64,000 nt of DNA from contig JAULSU010000002.1 of NCBI GenBank assembly GCA_030512335.1, positions 3,286,001 to 3,350,000 on the forward strand, in the 5' to 3' direction. Made by a program: the position numbers and the translations under genes. The notes beneath the pieces are model-generated. The model searched no databases. It had not been told where the DNA came from and worked only from the letters and a program-made list of their open reading frames with translations. The number at the start of each line of letters is the position of its first letter. Position 1 is the stretch's first letter. Positions 43,281 to 54,221 of the stretch are shown piece by piece. This DNA comes from Immersiella caudata (taxonomy: Eukaryota > Ascomycota > Sordariomycetes > Sordariales > Lasiosphaeriaceae).

Positions 43281-45136
43281 CCCAAGTTTGCCATGGAGCT
43301 TGGTGTTGTTGGCACCATGTCTAGAATCGCTCACCGCCGGATATGAGGCATCCTGGCACGACATCGGGAAACCAATGGCGAGAATCTGGGTTAGGACAAC
43401 ATCGAGGAGGGTCTGCTGATCACAATATTCGGCCTGTGATGTTGATGGGATTGCCATGTTCAGTAATGAGCTGGGGTGTGGACGAGCTTTGGCAACTCGT
43501 GGGGGACCACTATCCGCCGTAACCGACTCAAGAGGCGTATTTGATAGCGTCAACGCTGTCAGTACTTTGGCATCTAGGATATACCTTGTTGTTGCCGAAG
43601 ATGAGACAACTCCGGGAAAGGCAACCCCCGAGGGGGGGCGGTCGCCTTGTCCACATTCACGGCGGTACCGCATGCCCTCCACGTTCGCTCGGAGGTCGTG
43701 TGCCTAGATGAGAAGGGTTAAGGCGGCAGCAAGTTCACCAGCGCTGAGATCATGCGGCTACCCGTAGCAAGTTGCTAGAGGGAGTTCGCGGGCTCTTGAT
43801 AGGATGTTTCCTTACCTGGCGCCAACACGCACAAGCAGCGTCCTGCAACGTTGCGGGAACAGCCAGAAGGCGGTCTAAGTGAAAGCTAGATGCATCCCGG
43901 CTCTGGGCTAGCACCTATGCAAGGAGTCATCACACCGTGCAAGGACGAGGGGCGGCACTGAGACTGGCTTCGATGATAGGAGACACCCATTCCAACAGGC
44001 CCACATCAGAAGGCATTGAGATGGCAGATGGCTCGGACTGTCCTAGTACCTTTCTTTTTCCTCCTTCCCCTCAATGCCGATGCAGAAGACAGCCAGGTTC
44101 CAAAGTCTTGGGACTGTCTCGGCTAAGGCACACACATCCACCGCCTGATATGGCGACCGAACTACACATTCCGGATCCAGCAGGGCCAGTGAGACTCCAG
44201 CAGGTTGTCTTGACTGCCCTGTTCGTGTTCTCATGGCCAGTAGCATTGCCTATCTACAGGGCATCAGTTCGAACTCGCGCCATCGCCAGCCGTCGGCCGC
44301 CATCGGTGTGATCAACCAGACGGCAAGTCCCCACGCTATGTCTCTTCCGCCAACTATATCTCACCGGAGCCATCTCCCGCACCTTTTGCTTCCAACAAGA
44401 GGCTAGCGACATTTCTCTAGCAGGCCATTCCCTGTGGGTAGTTGAGCTAGGCAAAAGGTGCTTTTGCGGATGCATTCTGGGAGGCAGTGAAACCTCATCG
44501 GAATGAAATTTCCCCTCCTCGAGGTATCGCATTCAGCCGCGTTTTTCTCGAAGGGTCGGCGAAATCACGGAAACGATAGATCACATTTCGGCAGCAGAAG
44601 ATGGTTTCAGTGTCAGATTCGTGTGCCTTGATACATGGCTCTTCTGTCATGTGCCTGGCCGTCTCCTAGGCCTCAGGTAGTCTCCAGGGATGCGGCATCA
44701 CGATCCTAGCTACCGTTATGCAGAGAACAGGGAAGAGAAGGATTGCCATGCACGTCACACATCCTGGGCCGAATTCCCTCCCCGAATACCGATCAACCGG
44801 ACTGCTATGGATAGATCTTGTCGCCAGCGAGTGCCCCTCCCCCCCCCGCGCGTCGCCCCTTGGCTCGTTCAGTGTCGGAACTGGCACTCGTTCTCAATTG
44901 CATGACATGCTCCGCACAGCACGGGGGGTCACATGATTGGATAGGCGCCATAGGCATCTTCACGATGTATCGGTGCTCTCCTGGGCTTGTTGATGGAGGT
45001 CACGGTTCGGCATACCAGAAGAGACAAGCAGAGACAAGAAGAGGAGAAGGGAGCTGCATTTGTCGTGGTTGTCTCGGGTAGCTGCCGAGCATATGGCCCA
45101 TGGCGGACGCGGATCCCTCTAGGGCAAGCGCGCCTT

Positions 45137-45160
45137 CCGACTCCCGACTCCCGACTCCCG
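45137..45160. repeat. Heptanucleotide tandem repeat (CCGACTC)3
   Basis: Three perfect copies of CCGACTC followed by a partial CCG in intergenic DNA. Confidence 0.9.
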
Positions 45161-46406
45161 AAGCTGCGCCTTAGGTCAACCCATTCGATCCAAGATAGAT
45201 CGACTCAATGGCATTATTAAGAAGAACACGATATTAGGGGCCTCGCGGGGAACAATACTTGAAATTCGGGCGTTTCCGAGGCAAGACAAGGCGCTAGCAG
45301 TCGATTTTGCTTGCGGTCTGCCGAGGTCTGGACGCCTTCGCTGCCGTGTGCACAGTGGGAGATATCATCTGAGGTTGGTCGCCGTCTGGTTGGGCAGCGT
45401 TGCGGGCAAGAGGTCGGGCTACCTAGTTGACATCGCCATTCTGCTCGTACCAGCGTCAGCGTCGCACATGCGACTGACGGCACTCTGACGTGCCTCTACG
45501 TTGCTTATGCTTGTCTGACAGGCTTCACTGCGTCTGAATCGGTATCTGAGCAGCAGACACTTCTCACCGCTCGTGAAATAGGGGAGCGGCCTTCTCAGCC
45601 CCGTCGGTCCCAATTCCCCCGCCCAGGCCTCACCGTGTGAGTTCCCATGTCTCAGCCCAGGACATCAAGATGGATCGCCGAGATGCGACTGGCTGGTGCA
45701 AGCGAAGAGGCGCAAAATACGGCGAGCACTGTACGGGCGGGTGCCAGTGCCAGAGGCGATGCTGATCATCGTAGCGAGTGCTTCCTCGGCGGATATCAGA
45801 GCGATGGGTGGTGGAGCGTGATGGGAAATCAATGCTTTTCCGAAGAGATAACACAAGTCGCGGAAAAGACGACGCTGGAGCTCAAGGATGATGCCAGGAG
45901 GTTGACGGTACACAGTGTATCCGTCCGCCTCACTTTTCTCTCATGGCAGAAAAGCGTCGGCAGGGATCCAATTATTGGGGAGGGGCTTTTGGTTGGGCAA
46001 AATGGCCCTGGCCAGTAACATGGAGGCAACCGGAATGGGGAGTGGTGGAAAAAGCAATACGGTATGGGGTACACATTTCATGCGGGAGATGGGCAAGGGA
46101 AGACGCTTCCCATGGCTGCACGCAAGGGAGGCAGGTAGTGGCCGAGACTTGACACGGGGGAATGTCTGATGTGGTGTCACACACCAGGAGGGAAATCAAA
46201 AAAGATTATAGGTCAGTGCCCGACGGATTTCGGGCTATCGACGAGCTACGTCTCAAGCGATTGCTGGGAGAGGGCTAGGTTTGAAAAAGAATGGGGTAAG
46301 AGCGACACGGGACATGCCACCGGGTTGGACTAAATGCGACTAGGCAGACACATTGGGAATAAGGGCGGATGAGGGTTTGTTGGTGTTGATGGCCGGTGGT
46401 ACGATG

Positions 46407-46424
46407 CCCCCCCCCCCCCCCCCC
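46407..46424. repeat. Homopolymer C18 tract
   Basis: Eighteen consecutive C residues in intergenic DNA; length is probably unreliable. Confidence 0.9.
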
Positions 46425-47595
46425 GCAGGCCAGGTCGACAGTTTGGAAGGGGCGATCTTATGCCAGGCCGGAACTAGGCGATCAGTAATCGGATAGTGAT
46501 GCCGGGCTTTTGCCGGCTTTAGGTGAGTTTCTGGCATCAGATACCGGAGAGGTTGGGCGTGAGCCAAAAGTGTCGTTCAATGGTGACAACAAATAAGTTG
46601 GTACCTACCTAGGTAGTTGACGGCTAGCCGCGGAAGGGGGGGGACGTGATGACGTTGTCGTGAATATTTGGAAGGTTCTTTCTGTTGCCTACTGCGTAGG
46701 GAAGTGGTCTCAGAACCAAGGAACTGGTGCTGTCGAGAGAGGGTCCGGAGTCAAGCTTAGCAACCTATCGTTGAGCCACTCAAGACACGCAAGATGTCGA
46801 CCAACTTGACCCCTTTGATAATTTCCACCCTCAAATCTTCCCGTTGAATTCAAACCCCCCACCACGGAGAAGAAGAGACGTTAAAAAGCAATAACGTTAA
46901 ACACTAGCATGGTATTTCAAAATGCGTGATCTCAACTGCGGATCGGGTTATCTGGCTAGTAAGAGCCCTGGCAAACGAGCCCAGCCTAACCTCGGTACTG
47001 GCCCCGCGGTGTGCGGTTTGCTGTTCTTGCTGCCTGGCCGGCCGTCTCCACGGCGATCAAAAGGGGGTTAAGGGGGAATGAAAAATGAGGGGGTCCGCTG
47101 GCTCGGGGTGAAGCACAAGTCCGGGATAATGGAACATTGCCCATTGAGAACTGCTGTGGAGCGTGCTGTGTGTAGGTTTTGTTTTCTTCGTGTTTCAATT
47201 CCTCGATTCCTACTTGTACTACATGGCAGTCAGCTGTAGCGCCCTTCCCTGCCTTCGATTGGTGTTCCAGGTTTGATGATCCTTCGGTTCCGTGTGCTCG
47301 GAGCTTCGGGAGTTTAATGTTCCCTCCCCGAATCCGCCATCCCCTGTCTTCCGAGTAGTAATTTTTCTTTCTCGATATGGGGACTACCAGGACCCCTCGA
47401 AGGGATGGTGATTCTATTCTGCTACTAGATCCGTACAGGAAGACCCTTACTTGCAGCAAAAATGAATTATTGAGTTGCATCGGGTGCGGAGTTCAGCCTG
47501 AGTTGCGGCAATCCTCCTCCCCGACGTGGGGGAAGGCGCGATGGTGGATTTCGACAAGATGAGAACCGGGAGGGCTTAAGAATTGAGGCGCCCCC

Positions 47596-48745
47596 CTTTC
47601 GGCCTCTGAACGCCTCGCCCACGTAAACGCCGTCAAGTGTCTCATGAATCTTCCGGCACGTACCCCTGCTTCTGCTGCCCCTGGCGCGAAGTCGAGGTTT
47701 GATGACTTTATCGTGACGCATATCCAGCAAACGCTGTCGATTCATTACTCGGGCATCTTCCAGCCGTGGCATCGGTGGTATGTGTATCAACATGAGAAGG
47801 CGTTGAGGGATGAGTGTGGCTATACAGGCTGTCAGCCGTATTGGGACTGGCCGAGGTATGCAAGTGCACCACAGGAAGTCGACCTTGTTGGACGGGTCCG
47901 AGGCCTCGCTTGGTGGTGCGAGTACCTAAGTACCTATACCTACCTACTACCTGCTATCTTGTTCTATCCCTTGATATGTCAATGACGTCTAATGCGGTAT
48001 AGAACGGCGAGCACAAACCCCACGAAGGCCCCATCATCGTCCCTCCTCCCGGTGTCCTAGGCAATCCCATCCCCCTCCCCGCTGGGCTAGGTAGCGGCCC
48101 TGTCACCACGGGTCCTTTCGCCAACATGACAGTAAACCTCGGTCCCGTCTCTGGGCTCGACAGTAAGTCCTCATCAATGTCACCCTTTTCTGCTATACCC
48201 CATAGCAACAAGCATCCCACCTGAAACTTGTCCAGTTACTCTCCCCGGTCCCCTTGGCGGCCTAGGCCACAACCCTTCCAGGTTGTCGCCTCCACCGCGA
48301 TCTCGGCGCGGCCATGAACGCCCGCTACGCAAACCACACTGCCATCCTCACCCTCCTCACCCAGCCAAACGTGGACAACTACTGCCACGTCTCCGAAGGC
48401 GCTCCCTACACCCCTGAAATCGGCCCTCACGGCGGAATCCACTACACCATCGGCGGTGATCCCGGGGGCGACCTGTTTACTTTCCCTGGTGATCCGGCAT
48501 TCTGGGTTCACCACGGGAACATAGATCGAATGTGGACCATCTGGCAAGCTCTCAGGGGGTAAGGGAGTGTACGCTACAGTGACCTTGGATCGAGCCCTTA
48601 TGCATATGCGACATGGGCGAATGAGCCACCTTCGGCGTTGGCAAGCCTTTGTGACGTGATTGACATGGGGTATGCGGGTGATTCGACGACTATTGGGGAG
48701 GTCATGTCAATTACCGGGGGAGAGTTTTGTTGCTTTTACCTTTGA
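47596..48745 (+). pseudogene. Broken tyrosinase (type-3 copper enzyme) gene
   Basis: Remnant of a fungal tyrosinase-family oxidase. Copper-A site: THIQQTLSIHYSGIFQPWHRWY, followed by CGYTGCQPYWDW. Copper-B site: GPHGGIHYTIGGD, then DPAFWVHHGNIDRMWTIWQ. Exon-like blocks: 47596-47917, 48003-48162, 48236-48745. Lesions seen: (1) an in-frame TGA (47584) and a C6 run just before the first recognisable residues LSASERL; (2) a +1 shift before 47891, where the family block DGSEASLGG reads in another frame; (3) a +1 shift at about 48271-48283, between GGLGHNP and CRLHRDLGAAMNARYANHT; (4) a TAA at 48560-48562, after which the same frame continues with family-like ATWANEPPSA, then DVIDMGYAG and GEVMS, to 48745. 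The N-terminal residues and any signal peptide are not found. All visible copper ligands are intact, so decay looks recent. Confidence 0.8.
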
Positions 48746-49447
48746 TAAGTCAAGCATGGAAGACGGATACGCGTTGGCTGTCCATGGACACTGTATGAGA
48801 GAAGGAGTGTATTGTCCGGATGGTACGATAAAGCCTGTGTTGATGCTCAGGAAACAACTGAATGCCTCTGTCACTTGCTGACGTGCATCAACTCAACCTT
48901 TTCACACATCTTGCCTGTGAGCTTCGCTTGCAGGATTTAACTACCTGCCTATCAGAATGGCCTAGAATCTTGATGTCCTCATGTTGACCAAACCAACGCA
49001 TTAAACTGCCCCTCAAGAAGATGCATTCTCATCGCCACCCGATCTTTCATCAACCCCCGAGGCGAGCCCACATGGGTATGTGGGCGAGCTTCAGGAAACG
49101 TTTAACCAGGAGAGAGTGGCTAGATCGTAAAGCACCATCCACCCCCGTTGAGAATAAAATGAAAGTGAACGACAAATTGTCCCGCTTGGCTGGCGCAGAA
49201 AAATTCTGTCCGTCCTTCATTCCTAATCGTCGCCAAGGTTTGTAATAAATCTCTCCCATTCACCACCTGACCCTCCGTTGTGTGATGCCGTGACCGGAAC
49301 GCCTTCCCACCATTCCCAAGTTCTCCTCGCGAAATACACTCGTGATAACACATGTCAAAGACTGGAGAAAGGCAAACCCCATCGAAACCAAGCTGCCATG
49401 GTTGCTGTCGTCAGATGGTCCTACGTGATAGAAGAATCTCACCGAGC
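48746..49447. other. Convergent intergenic region after the tyrosinase remnant
   Basis: About 700 bases between the pseudogene end and the stop codon of the minus-strand FHA gene. Nothing further recognised. Confidence 0.5.
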
Positions 49448-51999
49448 CTAAAAGGTTGGTGCCGTGTAGATGAGCGTGCCAACGATCATGGCGCCTGCGG
49501 TAACGCCACCGAGCGCCGCATAGCCAACACGCTCTGCAATCTGGAGTAGCCGCTGCCTCTTGGGAGCCCTACCTTCAGGCTCGGAAACAGTCTCGACCGT
49601 GTTGTCCACCTCAGCAAATTTCTGTGATTCGGTCACGGCCTTCTCCGCCTCTACGGGGGCCGGGGAAGCCTCTTTTGCCGGCACAGGCTCTGAAACGAGT
49701 GAAGGAGTGGGCGATATCGGGACTGCTACCTTGGTGGGGACGGCATTGTCCTCTTTGACCCACTGCTCCTCATCTTCACTGAGCGTCGATATGTCCTTAG
49801 CCTTGCGCTTTCCCTTGCGCTCATCAACCGGCTTCTGACAGTTATCGAGGATGTCCGCAATTCCCAGATGTGTGCGGCGACCGACATCAGATCCAGTAGC
49901 AGCCTCGCTGGGCGGAGGCGCAGATTGCTGAGCCGTGGGAACGGGCGCATCCTGGGTTTCTTCTTGGCTGGCGGCCGCGACTGCCGGCTCAGAAGTGGCT
50001 TGGAGCACAGGCTCCTTCAGCGGGTTACAGCTGATCCTTGTGGCTGTGGCCTCCGTGGCGAGCATATCGAGAGGGCCAAAGTGGGAAGAAAGGTGAGGTA
50101 GTCTGGCCGCAGATGGCGGTCCCGGAGTATATTCGAGAATGCCGTATTGGTCATCGAGGCTTTCAATAGCCGCAATGGTGTCATTGCAAAGCGAGTGTAG
50201 TGATGAGACGGCGCCAGCTTGTTTTTGTAGAGAGATCTTGTTCATCTCTCGAGCGGCGAAATAATCGTGCTTGCCTGACTTTTGGGCAAGAAGCTCCGCC
50301 CCAGTTCTCTCCTGCAAGCCATCCGCAGATTTGCCGAAGGTCTTTGACATGATAACATCTGAAGGACTATGAGGTCGTTGCGTCTGAGATGCCAGTACGT
50401 GACTCTCCCAAGGCTTGGCTACAAGGGGAGGTCTGAATGTAGGAGGGTAGCCGGTATTCGAGCTGTCGCTATTCAGAAGGCCGCTAATCGTCACAGGAGG
50501 CGGAGGCTTCACTGCCGCCACTATCGACTCAGCCGAATGGTCAGAAACCTTGAATCTGTTGCCGAACGGAGGGTTCCAGAACGGGTCTGTCGGTTCTTGT
50601 AACCGTCAGTATCTTATCCAAAATCGTTCAAGTAGGAATATGCTTACCATCTTCGTCCGATGTGTCATCGAGTTCCCCAAAGCAACGATCGACATCTTCA
50701 TCATGATCATCCTCTTCGTCCGCCTCGTCCTCCTCCCAACGGCCGATGCAGCTGGAATCACTCTCAACATCATCGACATCGCTGGCCTGCTCACTGTCGA
50801 TGCCGTACTCAATATCGTAAGATGCGCCCGGTTCGCCGACAACGCTGCTGGTGCTGGACTCGTTCTCGGCGTCGCTATCAGTAAAGTCGTTCTCTGATCC
50901 TTCATCGCTCTCACAGTCAAAAGATAGCCGCTCGTCATCGGAATGGATTTCCGAAATCTCGTCGAGATATGCGACTTCGTCCATATCAGGGCCCTCGTTC
51001 GCCATCCCGTCCTCGGCTTCGATGACCCTGGGTGCGGCGGATCCTTCAAAGACAGGGCCTGGCATCTCGCGAAGCTCGAGAATGCTGCTAGTCTCGGACA
51101 TTTCGTCGTCGTCAATCACAGCTGGAGACTGTGGAGGGGAGGACAGGTCGATGACGTCGTTGGCACGGGCACCCTTCGGAGGCGTTGTTTGTGAGACCTT
51201 GGCGATGCTGATACTTGGTTTCGATTCGGTGAGATCGATAGTCTCGGATATACGCTTGGTTCCTACGATGATAACGGGAGCGTTGTCATCAATGGTGCGG
51301 TCGCCGTTGCTCGAGTAGCACTCTATATCAGACTCGTTGTCTGAATCCTCAGGGACTCGAAATGTGCTGCTAGCGCGTTCGCTCCTAGTAGAAGTGTCAG
51401 ATTCGTGCCGAGAACTTATACTCTCATATTTTGACTTGCCTGTGATCGAAAGCTATGCCGACCTTTACCGTGGTAGGCACGAAACTCTCGCTACCCCGCC
51501 AAACGCCAACGCCGAACCTAATGCTATCGCCATCTCGCAGCTCCCGAAACTCCTTGCTGAGGCCATCTGGGCCGTCGTTGAGATAGGTCCCGTGAAGGGA
51601 GCCGAGATCCCTGATCTTAACCTTCTGGAAGACATTAGCAGAGCGAGCACAGATGAGTATGAGCAGACACGAACCAAGGTATCCACGTCGGCCTTGATTT
51701 CAGCATGCTTCCTCGACATTACTGCAGAGTCGAACCAGCCATTGTCCTTTTCGGCAAGAAAGCCTTTGGATGAGGTCTTCGACGCCCGCCCAATAATTAT
51801 CGAGTTCTTTGCTGCATCCAGCATTATGTGACGTTCAGGGAATGAAAGCTCGGCGGCTGAACGGCCCTCAGCAGAGAAGGTGATGTGGGCTATGTGAAAG
51901 TTAGGACTGGCTGTGAAGGCGGGGTAAACGACGTAGAGGGATGGACGGAAGCGCACTGGACAACGTACCACAACTCGCCGAATCGCTCGAGTTATCCAT
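49448..51999 (-). CDS. FHA-domain protein with SIM-like motifs and C-terminal membrane anchor
   Basis: Phosphothreonine-reader protein of unknown role. Exons (minus): 51969-51999, 51675-51889, 51440-51624, 50648-51384, 49448-50595; 771 residues, all junctions in frame. Introns 1, 2 and 4 are GT-AG; intron 3 (51385-51439) is GC-AG with a perfect AG|gcaagt donor. The FHA domain spans about residues 30-135: NSIIIGRASK, WFDSAVMSRKHAEIKADV, then (next exon) VKIRDLGSLHGTYLNDG and LRDGDSIRFGV. After it come APVIIVG, ETIDLTES and DVIDLSSPP (SUMO-interaction-like, about 181, 193 and 221) and a long acidic stretch. The central and C-terminal parts are disordered with KGKRKAKD and KRQRLL basic patches. 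The last 26 residues (VGYAALGGVTAGAMIVGTLIY...) form one hydrophobic segment, a likely tail anchor. It shares FHA plus tail anchor with Far10/Vps64/SLMAP, but I see no other link to them. Confidence 0.8.
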
Positions 52000-54221
52000 G
52001 ATCGCGAGGCTCAGAGCTGGAGAGAACGAGAGCAGCTTCACAGCGAAGTTGGTTTGTGGTGTTGGCGTTGGTGTTTCGGTCGCCGAGTACGTCGGACAAA
52101 GGCGAGTGCTTCCGAGCGACGGTTATTGGAGTTAAGTTCTGGAAGCCGTCTCAGTCAGTTGTTCGTCGCGTGGCACCTCAAAAGGCAATTCTGTAAATTT
52201 GCAGCTGGATAGCTCCTTCCTGTCCACCTTCTTCGGCGTGGCTAGCCTCGAGACGTAATAGAGATGATAAGGAGAACTTGAACAGGAAGAAGGTTCAGGC
52301 AGGAGTCCGGATGCCGTGGTTCGAGGTGGGGCAAGTGTAAGAGGAGAGCTCCAGATCAGGCAGACAGGCCGATAAGCCGCGGGCTGCCTTATCGGGTACT
52401 CTCCCGTTTGCACTTGTTCTTTATTTCGAGCCAAAAACATCAAAAGAAGGAAAAAAGGCAGGCACGCGGTGGTCGAACCAAGTAAACTCACCTCCTCTGA
52501 AAATGTTCTTCTTTTTCTTTTGTTGCAGGTAGCCCTCCCTCGATTGGAAATGGTGAGCAAAGGTAAGAAGTGGTGGAAGTATGGTCGTGAGAGAAGGTGC
52601 GGGGCTTGTAGCCTTGCTCGCTCCCTAGACCGCCAGCGTAACCCCTCCAACGATTATTGGCCTCGCCAACTCAGGGCGTCCTCAGGATTGGAAGAGAGGA
52701 GATGGATGGGTGACCGGAGTGTGCAGAAACTGACCGGAGTGCGATTTGTGGTTTACGGTCTGGTTTGGGCAGAGCGAAGAGCTGAGTGGGGAGCTGGGGT
52801 CAGGAAGATGAGACGGGGCGGCCTACGTGGGAGCCTCTGACACAATCGACACCTTGAATCAGGCAGGACCTCCGAGAGGAGCGCACCAGAAGGACATTTC
52901 GCTTTGTAATTCATCGCTTGGGTTGCACCAACGTGGATAGGTTGGCTGCGCAGAGGGCGAAAGCGGCGCGATTGCCCAAAGACTGCGCAGCTGCCACTCA
53001 TCTGCCGAACAGCTAAGATTCGTCGTCACGTACTACACGCATCTTACCCCAAGACTCGCCGTAGTTCGAAGTCATGCCCGATTCCCGTACTTCAGGAACC
53101 TGGGCTCTTCTCGACAAAAGATTTAGGTCAACAGTGCTGGTCGTTGAAAGGCAGAGCAACGGAGGAGTCCTCCGGAGCTGAGGTCACTTCGTCGTTGATG
53201 GAGGGGCTCGCTGTAATCTAATCGCCAGCATGCCAGGGTGTCAAGTGTGGGGTCCATCGCCAGCGCAAGGGGTGAGCTTCGGAGTCCGCGCAGCTGGAGG
53301 GGTCATGATGCTAGGAATCCTCCACTTGCTGGTGTTCAACTCGATGGGGCCGGGCTTGATCAAGCATCACCTTGCAAGAGCTGCGCTGCACTCTCAGACG
53401 CTCTATCCATTCACCTCGGAATCCTCTTATCGTGGGATTCGACTCTCTCTCGATGATCCATACCCCCAGTTTACCAATGACTCCCAGTGACGCGTGATTG
53501 ACCTTTTTCGGGACTAGCGGTCTGCGACCACTTTAGCGATGCAAGGGTTGCCTTTGGAGCCCCACCCTCATCGTGAGGTTGAGCTTCGGATCCACGCGGA
53601 ACGTATCCACCATGGATGATGGGCATGGCGGGAGTTGGGCTGGGGCATGGCTCGATGTTGGCATATTTCGTATGCTATTACACAGAGCGAGTGGGGAATT
53701 CGCTGGCAAAACCTCCAGGGTAAGTCAACGGATGCAGAGGTGCCAGCTGGGCATCAGCTGTCCCGCATCGAGAGCGGTGCTTTGGGTCCCGAAAACCCGG
53801 GCCATGCGCTCAGGTCCTTTCGCGTCGGGTTGAAATTGCCCCTGTGGCGCGTCGCTGTGCAGCTGCCTTCCATGGTTTCACACACTTTTTTGGTTTATCC
53901 CCCATTATTCAACCAAAAACCTTTATCTCTCACTCTTCACTCTGTGCTGCTGCTTCAACAACTCGACTACTCTCCCACCACCTGATACAACTACTAGGAC
54001 AATTTACTATTACCGTCTCCCATGGATTTTACGCTGAACACGACCTGGACATTACGAAACCCCGTCAGCCCACACGCGTCACAAAACTTTACGTACACGC
54101 CACCTATACACCCGCCGTGTAAAACCTGAAGACGGTCGCAAACGACCATCGGCAGCGCCATCGGCAGCGCCATCGCATTCCTCACTTTCTGTACAGGACG
54201 CGAAGCGCATATACAAAAAAG
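52000..54221. other. Divergent intergenic region (2.2 kb)
   Basis: Holds the promoters of the FHA gene and the IFRD gene. From about 53870 the plus strand is pyrimidine-rich leader of the IFRD gene. No gene supported; open frames overlap on both strands. Confidence 0.5.
54146..54176. repeat. 12-bp tandem repeat in the IFRD leader
   Basis: CCATCGGCAGCG is present twice in tandem and once in part, ending about 45 bases before the IFRD start codon. Confidence 0.85.

Larger units (their letters stand above)
43281..47595. other. Largest stretch without a supported gene (4.3 kb)
   Basis: I found no gene here. It contains a (CCGACTC)3 repeat, a C18 tract, a C9 run at 44839-44847 and a TACCTACCTAGGTAG motif near 46603. 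Open frames at 43937-44311 and 45647-46199 have no recognisable motifs and are matched by equally long frames on the other strand. Confidence 0.5.

Noticed and set aside
43149..43682. Long N-terminal extension of the small Cys-rich protein
   Set aside because: The stretch contains a TATA-like box and a CT-rich leader, so it is more likely promoter and UTR.
44262..44285. GTTCGAAC resembling a tRNA T-arm
   Set aside because: No acceptor stem, D-arm or anticodon arm at the right distances.
45647..46199. Overlapping open frames on both strands in the 43-47 kb gap
   Set aside because: Neither strand shows a domain, signal peptide or convincing splice-joined continuation.
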